Shown here one piece after another: positions 40,474 through 47,639 of a stretch of 50,619 nucleotides of DNA. Numbering within the stretch: position 1 is the stretch's first letter; each line of letters starts with the position of its first letter. Source of the DNA: Acidobacteriota bacterium (GTDB taxonomy: Bacteria; Acidobacteriota; Blastocatellia; Pyrinomonadales; Pyrinomonadaceae); NCBI GenBank assembly GCA_021323895.1, contig JAJPKD010000059.1, positions 1 through 50,619 of the forward strand, written 5' to 3'. Position numbers and translations under genes: made by a program. Under the pieces are notes generated by a model. The model ran no database searches. It saw only the letters and a list, made by a program, of their open reading frames with translations, and was not told where the DNA came from.

Positions 40474-40986
40474 TTACCGCATCACCACGAGAACATCGGC
40501 CAATCGGCCCACCACTCCAATCAAGGAACGTCCAGCGTCTCTGAAGTGACCTTGCGCCGCCTGGTCTTCAGCGGCGGCGGCGCCTGACGCTGAACCGACG
40601 AGCTTCACGTAATACGGTTGCAGTTCAGGGGTACTGCGAAAATATATCTCCAACTGATCCAAGCCGACGCGGAAATCTTCGAAGCTCTGTTTCAACTGCG
40701 CCTTCTGGCGATCGACCGTCGGCGACGCCTGGCCCGACTTTGCGGCGGCGTCAAGCGCTTCGAGATCCTTCGCGACGCCGCCTAACAAATAAAGAAACGT
40801 CGTCAGGTTCTTAATCTGTATCGCGATTCGCGTCGCGCCTTCGGTTTTTACGGCATTGCCAGTTTCAGCGGGCGCGGTCTTCGCGGTTTTGGAAGTGCTG
40901 CGTCGTGTGGTACGGGACCGGCTCTGGGCGAACCCGGTCAGTGACAATGAAACGAGAATGCAGGCGGCGATAATCAGCTTCGTCAT
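40474..40986 (-). CDS. Exported helical protein of unknown function
   Basis: The 170-residue protein has a signal peptide (residues 1-21, Gly-Phe-Ala-Gln end), a basic Ser/Thr/Arg/Lys-rich stretch (22-50), then predicted helices to the C-terminus. No family is recognised. An AGGAG ribosome site precedes the ATG. It is convergent with guaB, whose stop lies 7 bases away. Confidence 0.6.
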   Translation of the reverse strand: MTKLIIAACILVSLSLTGFAQSRSRTTRRSTSKTAKTAPAETGNAVKTEGATRIAIQIKNLTTFLYLLGGVAKDLEALDAAAKSGQASPTVDRQKAQLKQSFEDFRVGLDQLEIYFRSTPELQPYYVKLVGSASGAAAAEDQAAQGHFRDAGRSLIGVVGRLADVLVVMR

Positions 40987-41097
40987 AGGCTACTCCTGGA
41001 GTCTTTTTCTGAAAGCGTGCGTCATTGATTAAGCTCAGTCAAGTGCAATCGTAATTCTCGAGCGACCGGTGTTAGAGTACCGACTTCAGTCGGGCCT

Positions 41098-41182
41098 GTC
41101 AGTACAGCGAGCGAATCACGAAGGCCATGAGAACGGCGCCAGCTTGACTCTTGATCCGCTCGCTATCGCTCGCGGTACTGAC
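41098..41182. repeat. Dispersed inverted-repeat element, copy 2
   Basis: The left arm from 41098 (GTCAGTACAGCGAGCG) and right arm 41153-41182 (GATCCGCTCGCTATCGCTCG then CGGTACTGAC) are the same arms as in the element at 2343-2455. A neighbouring motif GAGTACCGACTTCAGTCGGG just upstream is a separate small palindrome. The element fills most of the 232-base gap before lipB, where no gene is seen. Confidence 0.7.
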
Positions 41183-41218
41183 ACGGGCGTTGTTATTCAC
41201 TGAGGGATCTAACACTCA

Positions 41219-41938
41219 ATGCGATCGCGAAGTCTGAAAGTCGAACGCCTGGGAAGAGTCGAGTACGGCGCTGCGCTCGAGATTCAAAAGCAAACCGAGC
41301 GCGCGGTTTTGACGAATGAGCAGCCCGACACGTTGCTTCTGCTCGAGCATCCGCACACGCTGACTTTGGGACGGCGCTCGGCGGCGAATGGAATTTTGGC
41401 GTCGGACGAACTCTTGAGAGCGCGCGGGGTTACTGTCTTTGAAACGAATCGCGGCGGTAAGACGACTTACCACGGACTGGGCCAACTCGTGGGTTATCCA
41501 ATAATCAATCTGAGTCCCAATCGCGAAGACGTCTATCGCTATGTTCGCGACCTGGAGGAAGTCCTGATGCGCACGATGAATGATTTTGGCATCGCCTCGT
41601 TTCGCATCCCGGGATTGACCGGCGTGCATACGGAGCGCGGCAAGGTCGCGGCCATCGGCGTGCACATTGCGCGCTGGATTACGACGCACGGTTTTGCGTT
41701 CAACGTGAACACGGACCTCAGCTACTTCGATCTGATCATCGCGTGCGAAGGCGAGCCCGTGACTTCGATGAAAGAGTTGCTAGGTCGGGAAGTCGAGATG
41801 CGCGAAGTCGAAGATCGAATCGTTGAGAGATTTGCAGAAGTCTTGGAGATGGAGATCATTGGCGAGGCTATGTCGCCTGACGCGGCTTTGCCGTCTGATG
41901 TGCGGGAAGGCTTTGCCTTTCCGGCAACAGACTATTAG
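41219..41938 (+). CDS. lipB: Octanoyltransferase LipB
   Basis: A 239-residue enzyme that transfers octanoate from acyl carrier protein to lipoate-dependent enzymes. It has the substrate motif RGGKTTYHGLGQLVGYP near residue 78, the catalytic Lys in 'GKVAAIGVHI' near 142 and the catalytic Cys in IIACEG near 179. The Cys context differs from the usual PCG. The last 25 residues (EAMSPDAALPSDV and on) are encoded by palindromic repeat DNA and are probably not conserved. Confidence 0.92.
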   Translation: MRSRSLKVERLGRVEYGAALEIQKQTERAVLTNEQPDTLLLLEHPHTLTLGRRSAANGILASDELLRARGVTVFETNRGGKTTYHGLGQLVGYPIINLSPNREDVYRYVRDLEEVLMRTMNDFGIASFRIPGLTGVHTERGKVAAIGVHIARWITTHGFAFNVNTDLSYFDLIIACEGEPVTSMKELLGREVEMREVEDRIVERFAEVLEMEIIGEAMSPDAALPSDVREGFAFPATDY

Positions 41939-42045
41939 TTCTGATTGCGGCTATGCCGCAAGACAATCGAGGCATAGCCTCGGAATCTTTTGAAATGCCA
42001 AACGGTAAGGCCGAGCCTTACCCCACATCAGGTGGCAAAGCCACC
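41861..42045. repeat. Array of small palindromes with a GGC-NNN-GCC core
   Basis: Successive hairpin-forming units share a GGC-loop-GCC core but have different complementary flanks: near 41861-41877, 41883-41895 and 41895-41912 (inside lipB), then TTGCGGCTATGCCGCAA (41945-41961), CGAGGCATAGCCTCG (41968-41982), GGTAAGGCCGAGCCTTACC (42004-42022) and GGTGGCAAAGCCACC (42031-42045). The array bridges lipB and the next gene. Confidence 0.75.
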
Positions 42046-42055
42046 AACCGACACA

Positions 42056-43015
42056 ATGCTTACCCTCGACCTAATCAAACAAGCCGCCGAGCGAATCGCC
42101 GGTCGCGTGCATCGCACGCCGGCGATGACTTCGCGGGCATTCAACGAAGTTGCCGGCTGCGAAGTCTTCTTCAAATGCGAAAACCTCCAGCGCGCGGGCG
42201 CCTTCAAAGCGCGCGGCGCCACGAACAAGATTCTTTCGCTCACCGATGACGAAAAGAAGCGGGGTGTCCTAGCGGTCTCTTCCGGCAATCATGCGCAGGC
42301 TGTGGCGCTCGCCGCGCGTGAAGCGGGCGTGCGCGCGGTGGTCTGCATTCCGAACGATGCGCCAAAGATGAAAGTCGCCGGCATGCGAACGTACGGCGCC
42401 GACATTCGCGTCTTTGATCGACACAAAGACGATCGCGACGCCTTCGGCCGCGACATCGCTGAGCGCGAAAATCTGGTTCACGTTCCTGCTTATGACGACT
42501 ATTTGATCATGGCCGGCCAGGGGACGTGTGGGTTGGAATTGCTGGAAGAGGTTTCCGATCTCGATTCCGTGATGACGCCTTGTAGCGGCGGCGGCTTGTT
42601 CGCCGGAGTCAGCACGGCCGCGAAAGCGATCAAGCATTCGATCAAATGCTTTGCGGTCGAACCGGAGACCGCGAACGATACTCAGCAATCAATTGCCAAA
42701 GGCGAGCGCGTGAAGGTCTCGCCGCCGCCGACTATCGCCGATGGCTTGCGCGTGCAGACACCCGGCGCGCGCACTTTTCCCATCACGCAAGCGAACGCGG
42801 ACGCAGTCTTGACCGTCACCGACGACGAGATCCTCGGCGCGATGCGGTTCATGCTGTTTCGCATGAAGATTGTCGTCGAACCATCTGGAGCGGCGGCTGC
42901 CGCGGCGGTGCTCGCGCGAAAAACTCCAAACTCAGTAAGGCGTGTCGGCGTAGTGCTCTCCGGTGGCAATGTCGATCCGGAAATTTTGGCTCGGGCGCTG
43001 GAGGAAAATCGATGA
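42056..43015 (+). CDS. Threonine dehydratase/serine racemase-family PLP enzyme
   Basis: The 319-residue fold-type-II PLP enzyme has the Schiff-base Lys in AFKARGATNK near residue 49, 'SSGNHAQAVALAA' near 78, the phosphate-binding CSGGGLFAGV near 180 and 'VEPSGAAAAAA' near 279. It lacks the C-terminal ACT-like domain of biosynthetic IlvA, so it resembles catabolic threonine ammonia-lyase or serine racemase. The ATG at 42056 follows the palindrome array. The following gene overlaps its stop. Confidence 0.88.
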   Translation: MLTLDLIKQAAERIAGRVHRTPAMTSRAFNEVAGCEVFFKCENLQRAGAFKARGATNKILSLTDDEKKRGVLAVSSGNHAQAVALAAREAGVRAVVCIPNDAPKMKVAGMRTYGADIRVFDRHKDDRDAFGRDIAERENLVHVPAYDDYLIMAGQGTCGLELLEEVSDLDSVMTPCSGGGLFAGVSTAAKAIKHSIKCFAVEPETANDTQQSIAKGERVKVSPPPTIADGLRVQTPGARTFPITQANADAVLTVTDDEILGAMRFMLFRMKIVVEPSGAAAAAAVLARKTPNSVRRVGVVLSGGNVDPEILARALEENR

Positions 43016-43221
43016 CTCCATTTTTGCTTCTGGATGTCGCTCCCATACCAAGTGGTGGTACGGCGCTGTCTATTCTACTGGTGATCGTGGCACTCATCGT
43101 GCTCTTCTTCTCAATCGTAGCTTTGATTATTGGGTTCGTACTGATGTCTCGCAGGAAGCAAGCCATCGCGACGCAAACGAATCCCGCCCTCACAACTCAA
43201 GCTGAACCGCGCAAAGCGTAA
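43012..43221 (+). CDS. Small single-helix membrane protein
   Basis: A 69-residue protein with one long hydrophobic helix (about 20-45) and a short basic/polar C-terminal tail. Its ATG overlaps the TGA of the PLP-enzyme gene (ATGA), so translation is coupled. No family is recognised. Confidence 0.55.
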   Translation: MTPFLLLDVAPIPSGGTALSILLVIVALIVLFFSIVALIIGFVLMSRRKQAIATQTNPALTTQAEPRKA

Positions 43222-43260
43222 AACTCGCTCAGTACGGCCAAGCCAAGTTCTTGTTTTCTA

Positions 43261-43289
43261 TTGACTTGAGCGTGAAACCAGCGTAAGAA
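43261..43289 (+). promoter_or_regulatory. Possible promoter for the PqqD-knottin gene
   Basis: TTGACT (43261-43266) is a good -35 match, and 17 bases on lies TAAGAA (43284-43289), a weak -10. The spacing to the ATG at 43325 is suitable. It is the only candidate seen in this 103-base gap. Confidence 0.35.
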
Positions 43290-43324
43290 AAGAGCGATTT
43301 TCCAATCCAACCAATGGGGGTTTT

Positions 43325-43798
43325 ATGAAAAGCGCTGCCCGCTTGCCACGTGCCCTCAAAGACAACCTGGTGATCCGCGAATTGGATGACGAGACACTCG
43401 TCTATGACACCGAACGCGACGAAGCCCATTGCCTGAATTATGCTGCGGCGCAGGTCTGGAAACTGTGCGATGGCAACACCACGGTCGCGCAAGCTTCACG
43501 AGTCTTGCAGAGCCGGCTTGATTCGAAGATCGATGCCGACTTTGTCTGGTTAGCGGTAAAGCAACTTCAGAAGTTTCATCTCGTCGAGCGCGATGCAAAG
43601 TCCCCGTCAGTCTCGCGACGTGATCTGGTTTTGAAGTACGCGCCATTGGCGCTCGCGTTGCCCGTGATCATGTCGATCAGCGCGCCAACACCAGCACAGG
43701 CGGCGAGTTGCGCCATGAGTGGCCAGGCATGCGGCGCCATTCCATGTTGTCCGGGACAAGGTTTGGTCTGCTTCTCCGGCACCTGTCGTCTCGGTTAG
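43325..43798 (+). CDS. PqqD-domain protein fused to Tat signal and six-Cys knottin-like tail
   Basis: The 157-residue protein has three parts. Residues 5-92 are a PqqD-like domain ('DDETLVYDTERDEAHCLNYA', 'VWKLCDG', 'LQKFHLVER'), the fold used as RiPP recognition element. Residues 97-127 contain a twin-arginine motif SRRDLVLK, a hydrophobic stretch and an A-Q-A cleavage-like site. Residues 128-157 carry six cysteines at 129, 136, 141, 142, 149 and 154 in the order C-x6-C-x4-CC-x6-C-x4-C, an inhibitor-cystine-knot pattern. It looks like a self-contained precursor: carrier domain, export signal and disulfide mini-protein. A glycosyltransferase gene follows 57 bases later. The function is unknown. 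Confidence 0.8.
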   Translation: MKSAARLPRALKDNLVIRELDDETLVYDTERDEAHCLNYAAAQVWKLCDGNTTVAQASRVLQSRLDSKIDADFVWLAVKQLQKFHLVERDAKSPSVSRRDLVLKYAPLALALPVIMSISAPTPAQAASCAMSGQACGAIPCCPGQGLVCFSGTCRLG

Positions 43799-43855
43799 AC
43801 CGGTAGTAGTGACTATTCTCACCTTCAGCCTCATCCCACTTTTGCTAGAGCAGTT

Positions 43856-44704
43856 ATGAGCGAGTTGCGCGCGCCAATATCTGTAATCATTCCAGCGCAC
43901 AATGAGGAGCGATTCATTGAAGAAGCGATTCACAGTGTTTTGGCGCAGACCCTTTCGGTCTCGGAAATAATCGTCGTCGCCGACGATTGCGTTGATCAAA
44001 CAAAAGATATCGCGCTGAAACTAGGGGCAACTGTATTATCACAGAACCGATGTAACATGGCCGCGGGACTGAACCTCGTCATTACTGCCAGCACGCAACC
44101 ATGGATCGCGTTGCTGGACGCAGACGATTTCTGGGACAAGGACAAGATCGCCCTCCAATGGGAAGCGATTGAGTCGTTTCCCGGCGTTGGCATTGTATCT
44201 TGCGATGTTTCGATCATCTCTGACAACGGACTCGCTACGACTCCTCCTCGACATCTAAGAGAGCGATGGGCCAGCGCTAGCGAAATTGTTATTAAATATG
44301 ATGATTATTATTCGGTGGAGAAGGTCGACGGTGATCTGCTCGTTAACGTCTTCTTAGCCACTCCTGCGGTCGTCTTGTCTCGGGATGTCTTTTCAACTGT
44401 TGGGCAATTTGATGAGGCTTTGCTTTTCGGGCAGACACTTGAGTTTTTCGCTCGCGTTCTCGCGCGTTATCCGCTCGCCTATGTGCAAAGGCCGCTCGTT
44501 TTCCAACGAGTCCATGATAAGAATCACACGCTGAATGTAGAGAGCACCTGGAGCTCATATGTATTGATTGTCGATCGAATGCTTAAAAATCCTGACCTAT
44601 ATCCGCGTGGCGCAGGACAAGCGTATCGCGAACGTTTGAAGCGCGATTTTCTTGAGACTGAGCGCGTACTGGCGACGCGCGCAGCGAACGTTAGGCGAGT
44701 TTGA
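43856..44704 (+). CDS. Family-2 glycosyltransferase
   Basis: The 282-residue GT-A protein has 'ISVIIPAHNEERFIEEAIHSVL' at the start, 'VADDC' near residue 44 and the metal-binding LLDADDFW near 86. A middle region with 'FLATPAVVLSRDVF' and 'GQTLEFFARV' contains the acceptor side. No membrane helix is present. It follows the PqqD-knottin gene and may modify that product or a surface glycan; the link is by position only. Confidence 0.85.
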   Translation: MSELRAPISVIIPAHNEERFIEEAIHSVLAQTLSVSEIIVVADDCVDQTKDIALKLGATVLSQNRCNMAAGLNLVITASTQPWIALLDADDFWDKDKIALQWEAIESFPGVGIVSCDVSIISDNGLATTPPRHLRERWASASEIVIKYDDYYSVEKVDGDLLVNVFLATPAVVLSRDVFSTVGQFDEALLFGQTLEFFARVLARYPLAYVQRPLVFQRVHDKNHTLNVESTWSSYVLIVDRMLKNPDLYPRGAGQAYRERLKRDFLETERVLATRAANVRRV

Positions 44705-44783
44705 CGTTCCCTAAGTTTCCGCGCTTGGTCGGAGGTAATCAAAACGAGCCACTAATTTTTTACCTGAACAATCCAAACCAACC

Positions 44784-45155
44784 CTAAACATTCAAAACTT
44801 CGCCACCCAGGAACGACGCGAGATTCGCAATCACGATTGTCGCAAAATCCTGCCACATCGATCGCTTGCCTAACTCTTCTGCTTTGCCGTAAGCCAACCA
44901 GAACAAAGCACATTCACCGAGCGGCGCGAAAGTCTCAGCGACGATCAAATAAGCCGCGCGGAAACTGTTTGCAAAGACCAGCGGCATCACTAAAACGACG
45001 ATTGGATAAGTGCACGCGGTGAGCCAGATGCCGGCAGCTAATCTTCGTTTGATTGAATGGCGGTGCGAAAGACCGATCAGGAGAATCGGCGTCTCGATCG
45101 CAATCGTAAAGAGGTAACCAATCGGAAGGAAGCGCCAGAGTTCGTAGGAAGACAT
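44784..45155 (-). CDS. Integral membrane protein of unknown function
   Basis: A 123-residue protein with about four hydrophobic helices. The ATG at 45155 (MSSYELWRFL) was chosen; the frame extends to a TTG at 45185, inside repeat sequence. It lies downstream of a larger membrane-protein gene on the same strand, separated by the inverted repeat at 45171-45247. No family is recognised. Confidence 0.55.
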   Translation of the reverse strand: MSSYELWRFLPIGYLFTIAIETPILLIGLSHRHSIKRRLAAGIWLTACTYPIVVLVMPLVFANSFRAAYLIVAETFAPLGECALFWLAYGKAEELGKRSMWQDFATIVIANLASFLGGEVLNV

Positions 45156-45170
45156 CGAAAGCAGTAGGGA

Positions 45171-45247
45171 GAAAGCAGTAGGCAATGAGCAGGCGCGGTA
45201 GGCGATAATTCTTTTATGCTGCGTTCTGCGTAGTGCCTACTGCCTTC
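45171..45247. repeat. Inverted repeat with GCAGTAGG units
   Basis: GAAAGCAGTAGGCA (45171-45184) and TGCCTACTGCCTTC (45234-45247) pair with one mismatch, and further GCAGTAGG units flank the left arm. This is the same design as the BMC-operon gap repeats. Confidence 0.65.
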
Positions 45248-45254
45248 TGCAGTC

Positions 45255-46292
45255 CTAGATCATTCTCAACAGAAACGGTGCTTCAGCCAGCACGTGCGCG
45301 ATCGCCACGGTGAAATAAATGTCGCGCGTCATCGTGTAGTTCACTGAGAAACCGCCCCACAACACGGCGACGACGAACAAGCCGAAAATCAAAATCGCCG
45401 CGATCAATTTTGGAAAGCCCCGCGAGTGGTTGGCAATCGGAATCGTTTTCACGCTCCAAATCGCGCCGGTCGCGCCGATGAGAGGCAGCGCCACGATCCA
45501 AACGCCGTAATGCAGCATCTCGAGAAAGACGTGCGTCGAGACCAGCATGTGGCTGGAAACATTCGGTAACAATTCCGCGCCAGCGTGTTGTGTAATCCGC
45601 CAGAACAATCCGTTGTCGTCCGCGAGCGAAGACGTGCGCGAAAGTTGCCAGAGCATTCCAGCCAGCAACAGCGGCAGAAACATCAAGCAGCGGCGATACG
45701 TCCGAAGCCACTCGGGTTTGGTGCGGCGTAGATGTCGATCCAAAAACCACAGCGCCACGAGCGGATGGACATAAACGATCGCCAGGCTGAACATCTCCGG
45801 CGATAACCAATTCACGGCGCACAAGCCAAACGCGATCGGCAGAACCCAAAACCAATCGCGATTTGATTTTTGCCGCGCGCGCATCAGCACGAGCGCGCCG
45901 ATCCAAAGAACCATGGCCGTGTTCCAGGCGGCAATAGCATTCGGGTAGTTCGCCCCTGACCAAACGTTCGCGTAATAGAGGGCCGGCAGCGAAACATACG
46001 CAACGGTCAACAAACCGATGCCCGCGAACGCGACGACAAAGAAGTTGCGCGAGCGGCCGAAGCGCGCCGGCAAGCGCATCAGGAAATAACGAGCTTCGAA
46101 CCAATTGTGCGGCCCCGCGAACAGAAAGACCGTCGCGATCGACATTTGCAGCGGTAGCCAACTGGCCATCGCCGCCGAAACGATCGCGCTGCCGATCAAA
46201 ATCGTCGCGAAGATTTTGGGTGACACACGCGCCGCTTCACGCGCTCGCGCGCGCGGCCACGCAGCCATCGAAACGTCTTCAGCTCGTTGCAT
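45255..46292 (-). CDS. Polytopic membrane protein of unknown function
   Basis: The product has about 345 residues and nine to ten hydrophobic helices after a basic N-terminus. Histidines are frequent ('GPHNWFEARYFLM', 'VYVHPLVALWFLDRH', 'STHVFLEMLHYGVW'), which could mean metal or heme ligation, but no known family pattern is certain. The ATG at 46292 is preferred over 46310, which lies in a palindromic repeat; 46268 is another option. It is followed by a smaller membrane-protein gene. Confidence 0.6.
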   Translation of the reverse strand: MQRAEDVSMAAWPRARAREAARVSPKIFATILIGSAIVSAAMASWLPLQMSIATVFLFAGPHNWFEARYFLMRLPARFGRSRNFFVVAFAGIGLLTVAYVSLPALYYANVWSGANYPNAIAAWNTAMVLWIGALVLMRARQKSNRDWFWVLPIAFGLCAVNWLSPEMFSLAIVYVHPLVALWFLDRHLRRTKPEWLRTYRRCLMFLPLLLAGMLWQLSRTSSLADDNGLFWRITQHAGAELLPNVSSHMLVSTHVFLEMLHYGVWIVALPLIGATGAIWSVKTIPIANHSRGFPKLIAAILIFGLFVVAVLWGGFSVNYTMTRDIYFTVAIAHVLAEAPFLLRMI

Positions 46293-46297
46293 CCTTT

Positions 46298-46378
46298 GGA
46301 GCGCAGGCATCCTTGCCTGCGGGTCGCGAGCATCCCTGCTCGCACTCGTGACCCACCCGCTACCGCAGGTGGTACTGA
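46298..46378. repeat. Palindromic GCATCC-type repeats between membrane-protein genes
   Basis: GCAGGCATCCTTGCCTGC and GCGAGCATCCCTGCTCGC lie in tandem from 46298, followed by CCGCTACCGCAGGTGGTACTGAC, whose end resembles the arms of the dispersed elements at 2343 and 41098. The whole 70-base gap is repeat DNA. Confidence 0.65.
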
Positions 46379-46379
46379 C

Positions 46380-46958
46380 TTACTCTTCGCCGGGCTTTTT
46401 CTGATTGCGCAGCGGGATGATCAGCTTCATGTTGTCATCGCCGGGCATCAACTCGATCTGCACACCGCCGGCAGTTTCTTTTCCGTCCTTCAAAGACTGC
46501 GGCAGATTCTGCCAACGAATGTATCCCGGCGGTCCGGCATTTGCGCGCACAATGACAGTCCCGATTCCGAGCACGAAAGCCGCTAGCAGCACCGCTATGA
46601 TCGCTTTGTTGCTGCGACGTTGATTCGATCGCGCCAGCCAAACTCCGGCAAAGGACACCGCGAGAAACATGAACAGTCCCGCCATGATCGTGCGCGTCGA
46701 GCTGTGCATGATGTTCTGTGTTAGCGAAGTGCTTCCGCCTTCGCGCGACGCGGCTTCCTGCAAACGCTTCAGTGTGTCTTGCGAAATCTGCAGCTTCGCT
46801 TCGTATGCTTTTGGATCGGAAACCACCGTCAAGCCGGAATAAAAAATTATCTTGCCTTCCGCCGGTGACGGTTTAGGCCGCGCGATATCGCCAAAAGTAA
46901 GCATCGCGCTGGCGAGCAAAGCGCAAATCGCCGCGCTCAACATCAGGGTTCGTTTCAT
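46380..46958 (-). CDS. Exported/membrane protein of unknown function
   Basis: A 192-residue protein with a signal sequence or first helix (residues 5-23), an external part with 'GKIIFYSGLTVVSDPKAYEAKLQISQDTLKRLQ', two helices near 92-110 and 120-138, and a C-terminal soluble part. A strong GGAGGAG ribosome site fixes the ATG at 46958. No family is recognised. Confidence 0.65.
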   Translation of the reverse strand: MKRTLMLSAAICALLASAMLTFGDIARPKPSPAEGKIIFYSGLTVVSDPKAYEAKLQISQDTLKRLQEAASREGGSTSLTQNIMHSSTRTIMAGLFMFLAVSFAGVWLARSNQRRSNKAIIAVLLAAFVLGIGTVIVRANAGPPGYIRWQNLPQSLKDGKETAGGVQIELMPGDDNMKLIIPLRNQKKPGEE

Positions 46959-47248
46959 AAGCTCCTCCAGTTTTGATCTGCGTAGATCTGTATCTATCTG
47001 TGGCCACTGGATCGAAATTCCGCGCAGTATAGCGCACAAAGTAATGCTTGGATGCGCGAACTTCGATTTTCTGTTCGGCTTCTATGCTTGGTTGTATCGA
47101 TTTCAATGCTCGGCTCCGAACGCCACGTTCACTTGAACGCCGCAAACATCGAGTTTTTGCATTGGCACAAACTTTGATGTTCTTCGGAGCGCATGCACTT
47201 TGTCCCGACATCGACTTTCAATCATCGAAAAGGTCCAAAGGGGGAAAT

Positions 47249-47479
47249 ATGGCAGACGATAGAGAGAGAAATCAGGGAATGAAACAAGGCACTGGTGAAG
47301 GCGCAGGTCAACATGCGCCGGGACGCAATCCGCAAGACGACCGCTCAGCCGGAGGCCAACAGGGTCAACAAGGTGGCCAGCAGGGCGGCAAGCAACAAGG
47401 TGGCAATTTCGATCCGAGTCGCGGTGGCGATGGCGGCAGCTACAAAGAGGGCGGCCAGAACGAACAGACGAGACGTTAA
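47249..47479 (+). CDS. Small Gly/Gln-rich disordered protein
   Basis: A 76-residue, highly hydrophilic protein built from Gly, Gln, Asp, Arg and Asn, with repeated GGQQGQQGGQQGG-like units in the middle. It has no hydrophobic core and no signal peptide. The composition is that of a hydrophilin or stress-related disordered protein. An AAAGGGGG ribosome site precedes the ATG. Confidence 0.6.
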   Translation: MADDRERNQGMKQGTGEGAGQHAPGRNPQDDRSAGGQQGQQGGQQGGKQQGGNFDPSRGGDGGSYKEGGQNEQTRR

Positions 47480-47554
47480 CGAGTGGTGCTGTCCACACCC
47501 GAGGCTCACGCGTGAAGTTCCGCAAGGAATTTTCATTCGTGAGCCTTGTTGTAT

Positions 47555-47636
47555 TTGGAGTGCGCCGGCTCGTCAGCGCTTTTTTTGCCTAACTCAAGCG
47601 GCTGTTCAAAAGCGGCGTCAAGCCGCCGCACTCCAA
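47555..47636. repeat. Palindromic repeat after the Gly/Gln-rich gene
   Basis: Outer arms TTGGAGTGCG (47555-47564) and CGCACTCCAA (47627-47636) are perfect reverse complements. An inner hairpin GCGGCGTCAAGCCGCCGC lies near the right arm. It fills the convergent gap before the dipeptidase stop and may end transcripts from both sides. Confidence 0.6.
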
Positions 47637-47639
47637 GAT

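Noticed and set aside
47163-47177. TGGCAC-N5-TTGA, resembling a sigma-54 promoter before the Gly/Gln-rich gene
   Set aside because: The -12 GC is missing, no activator gene is nearby and a single such match is expected by chance.
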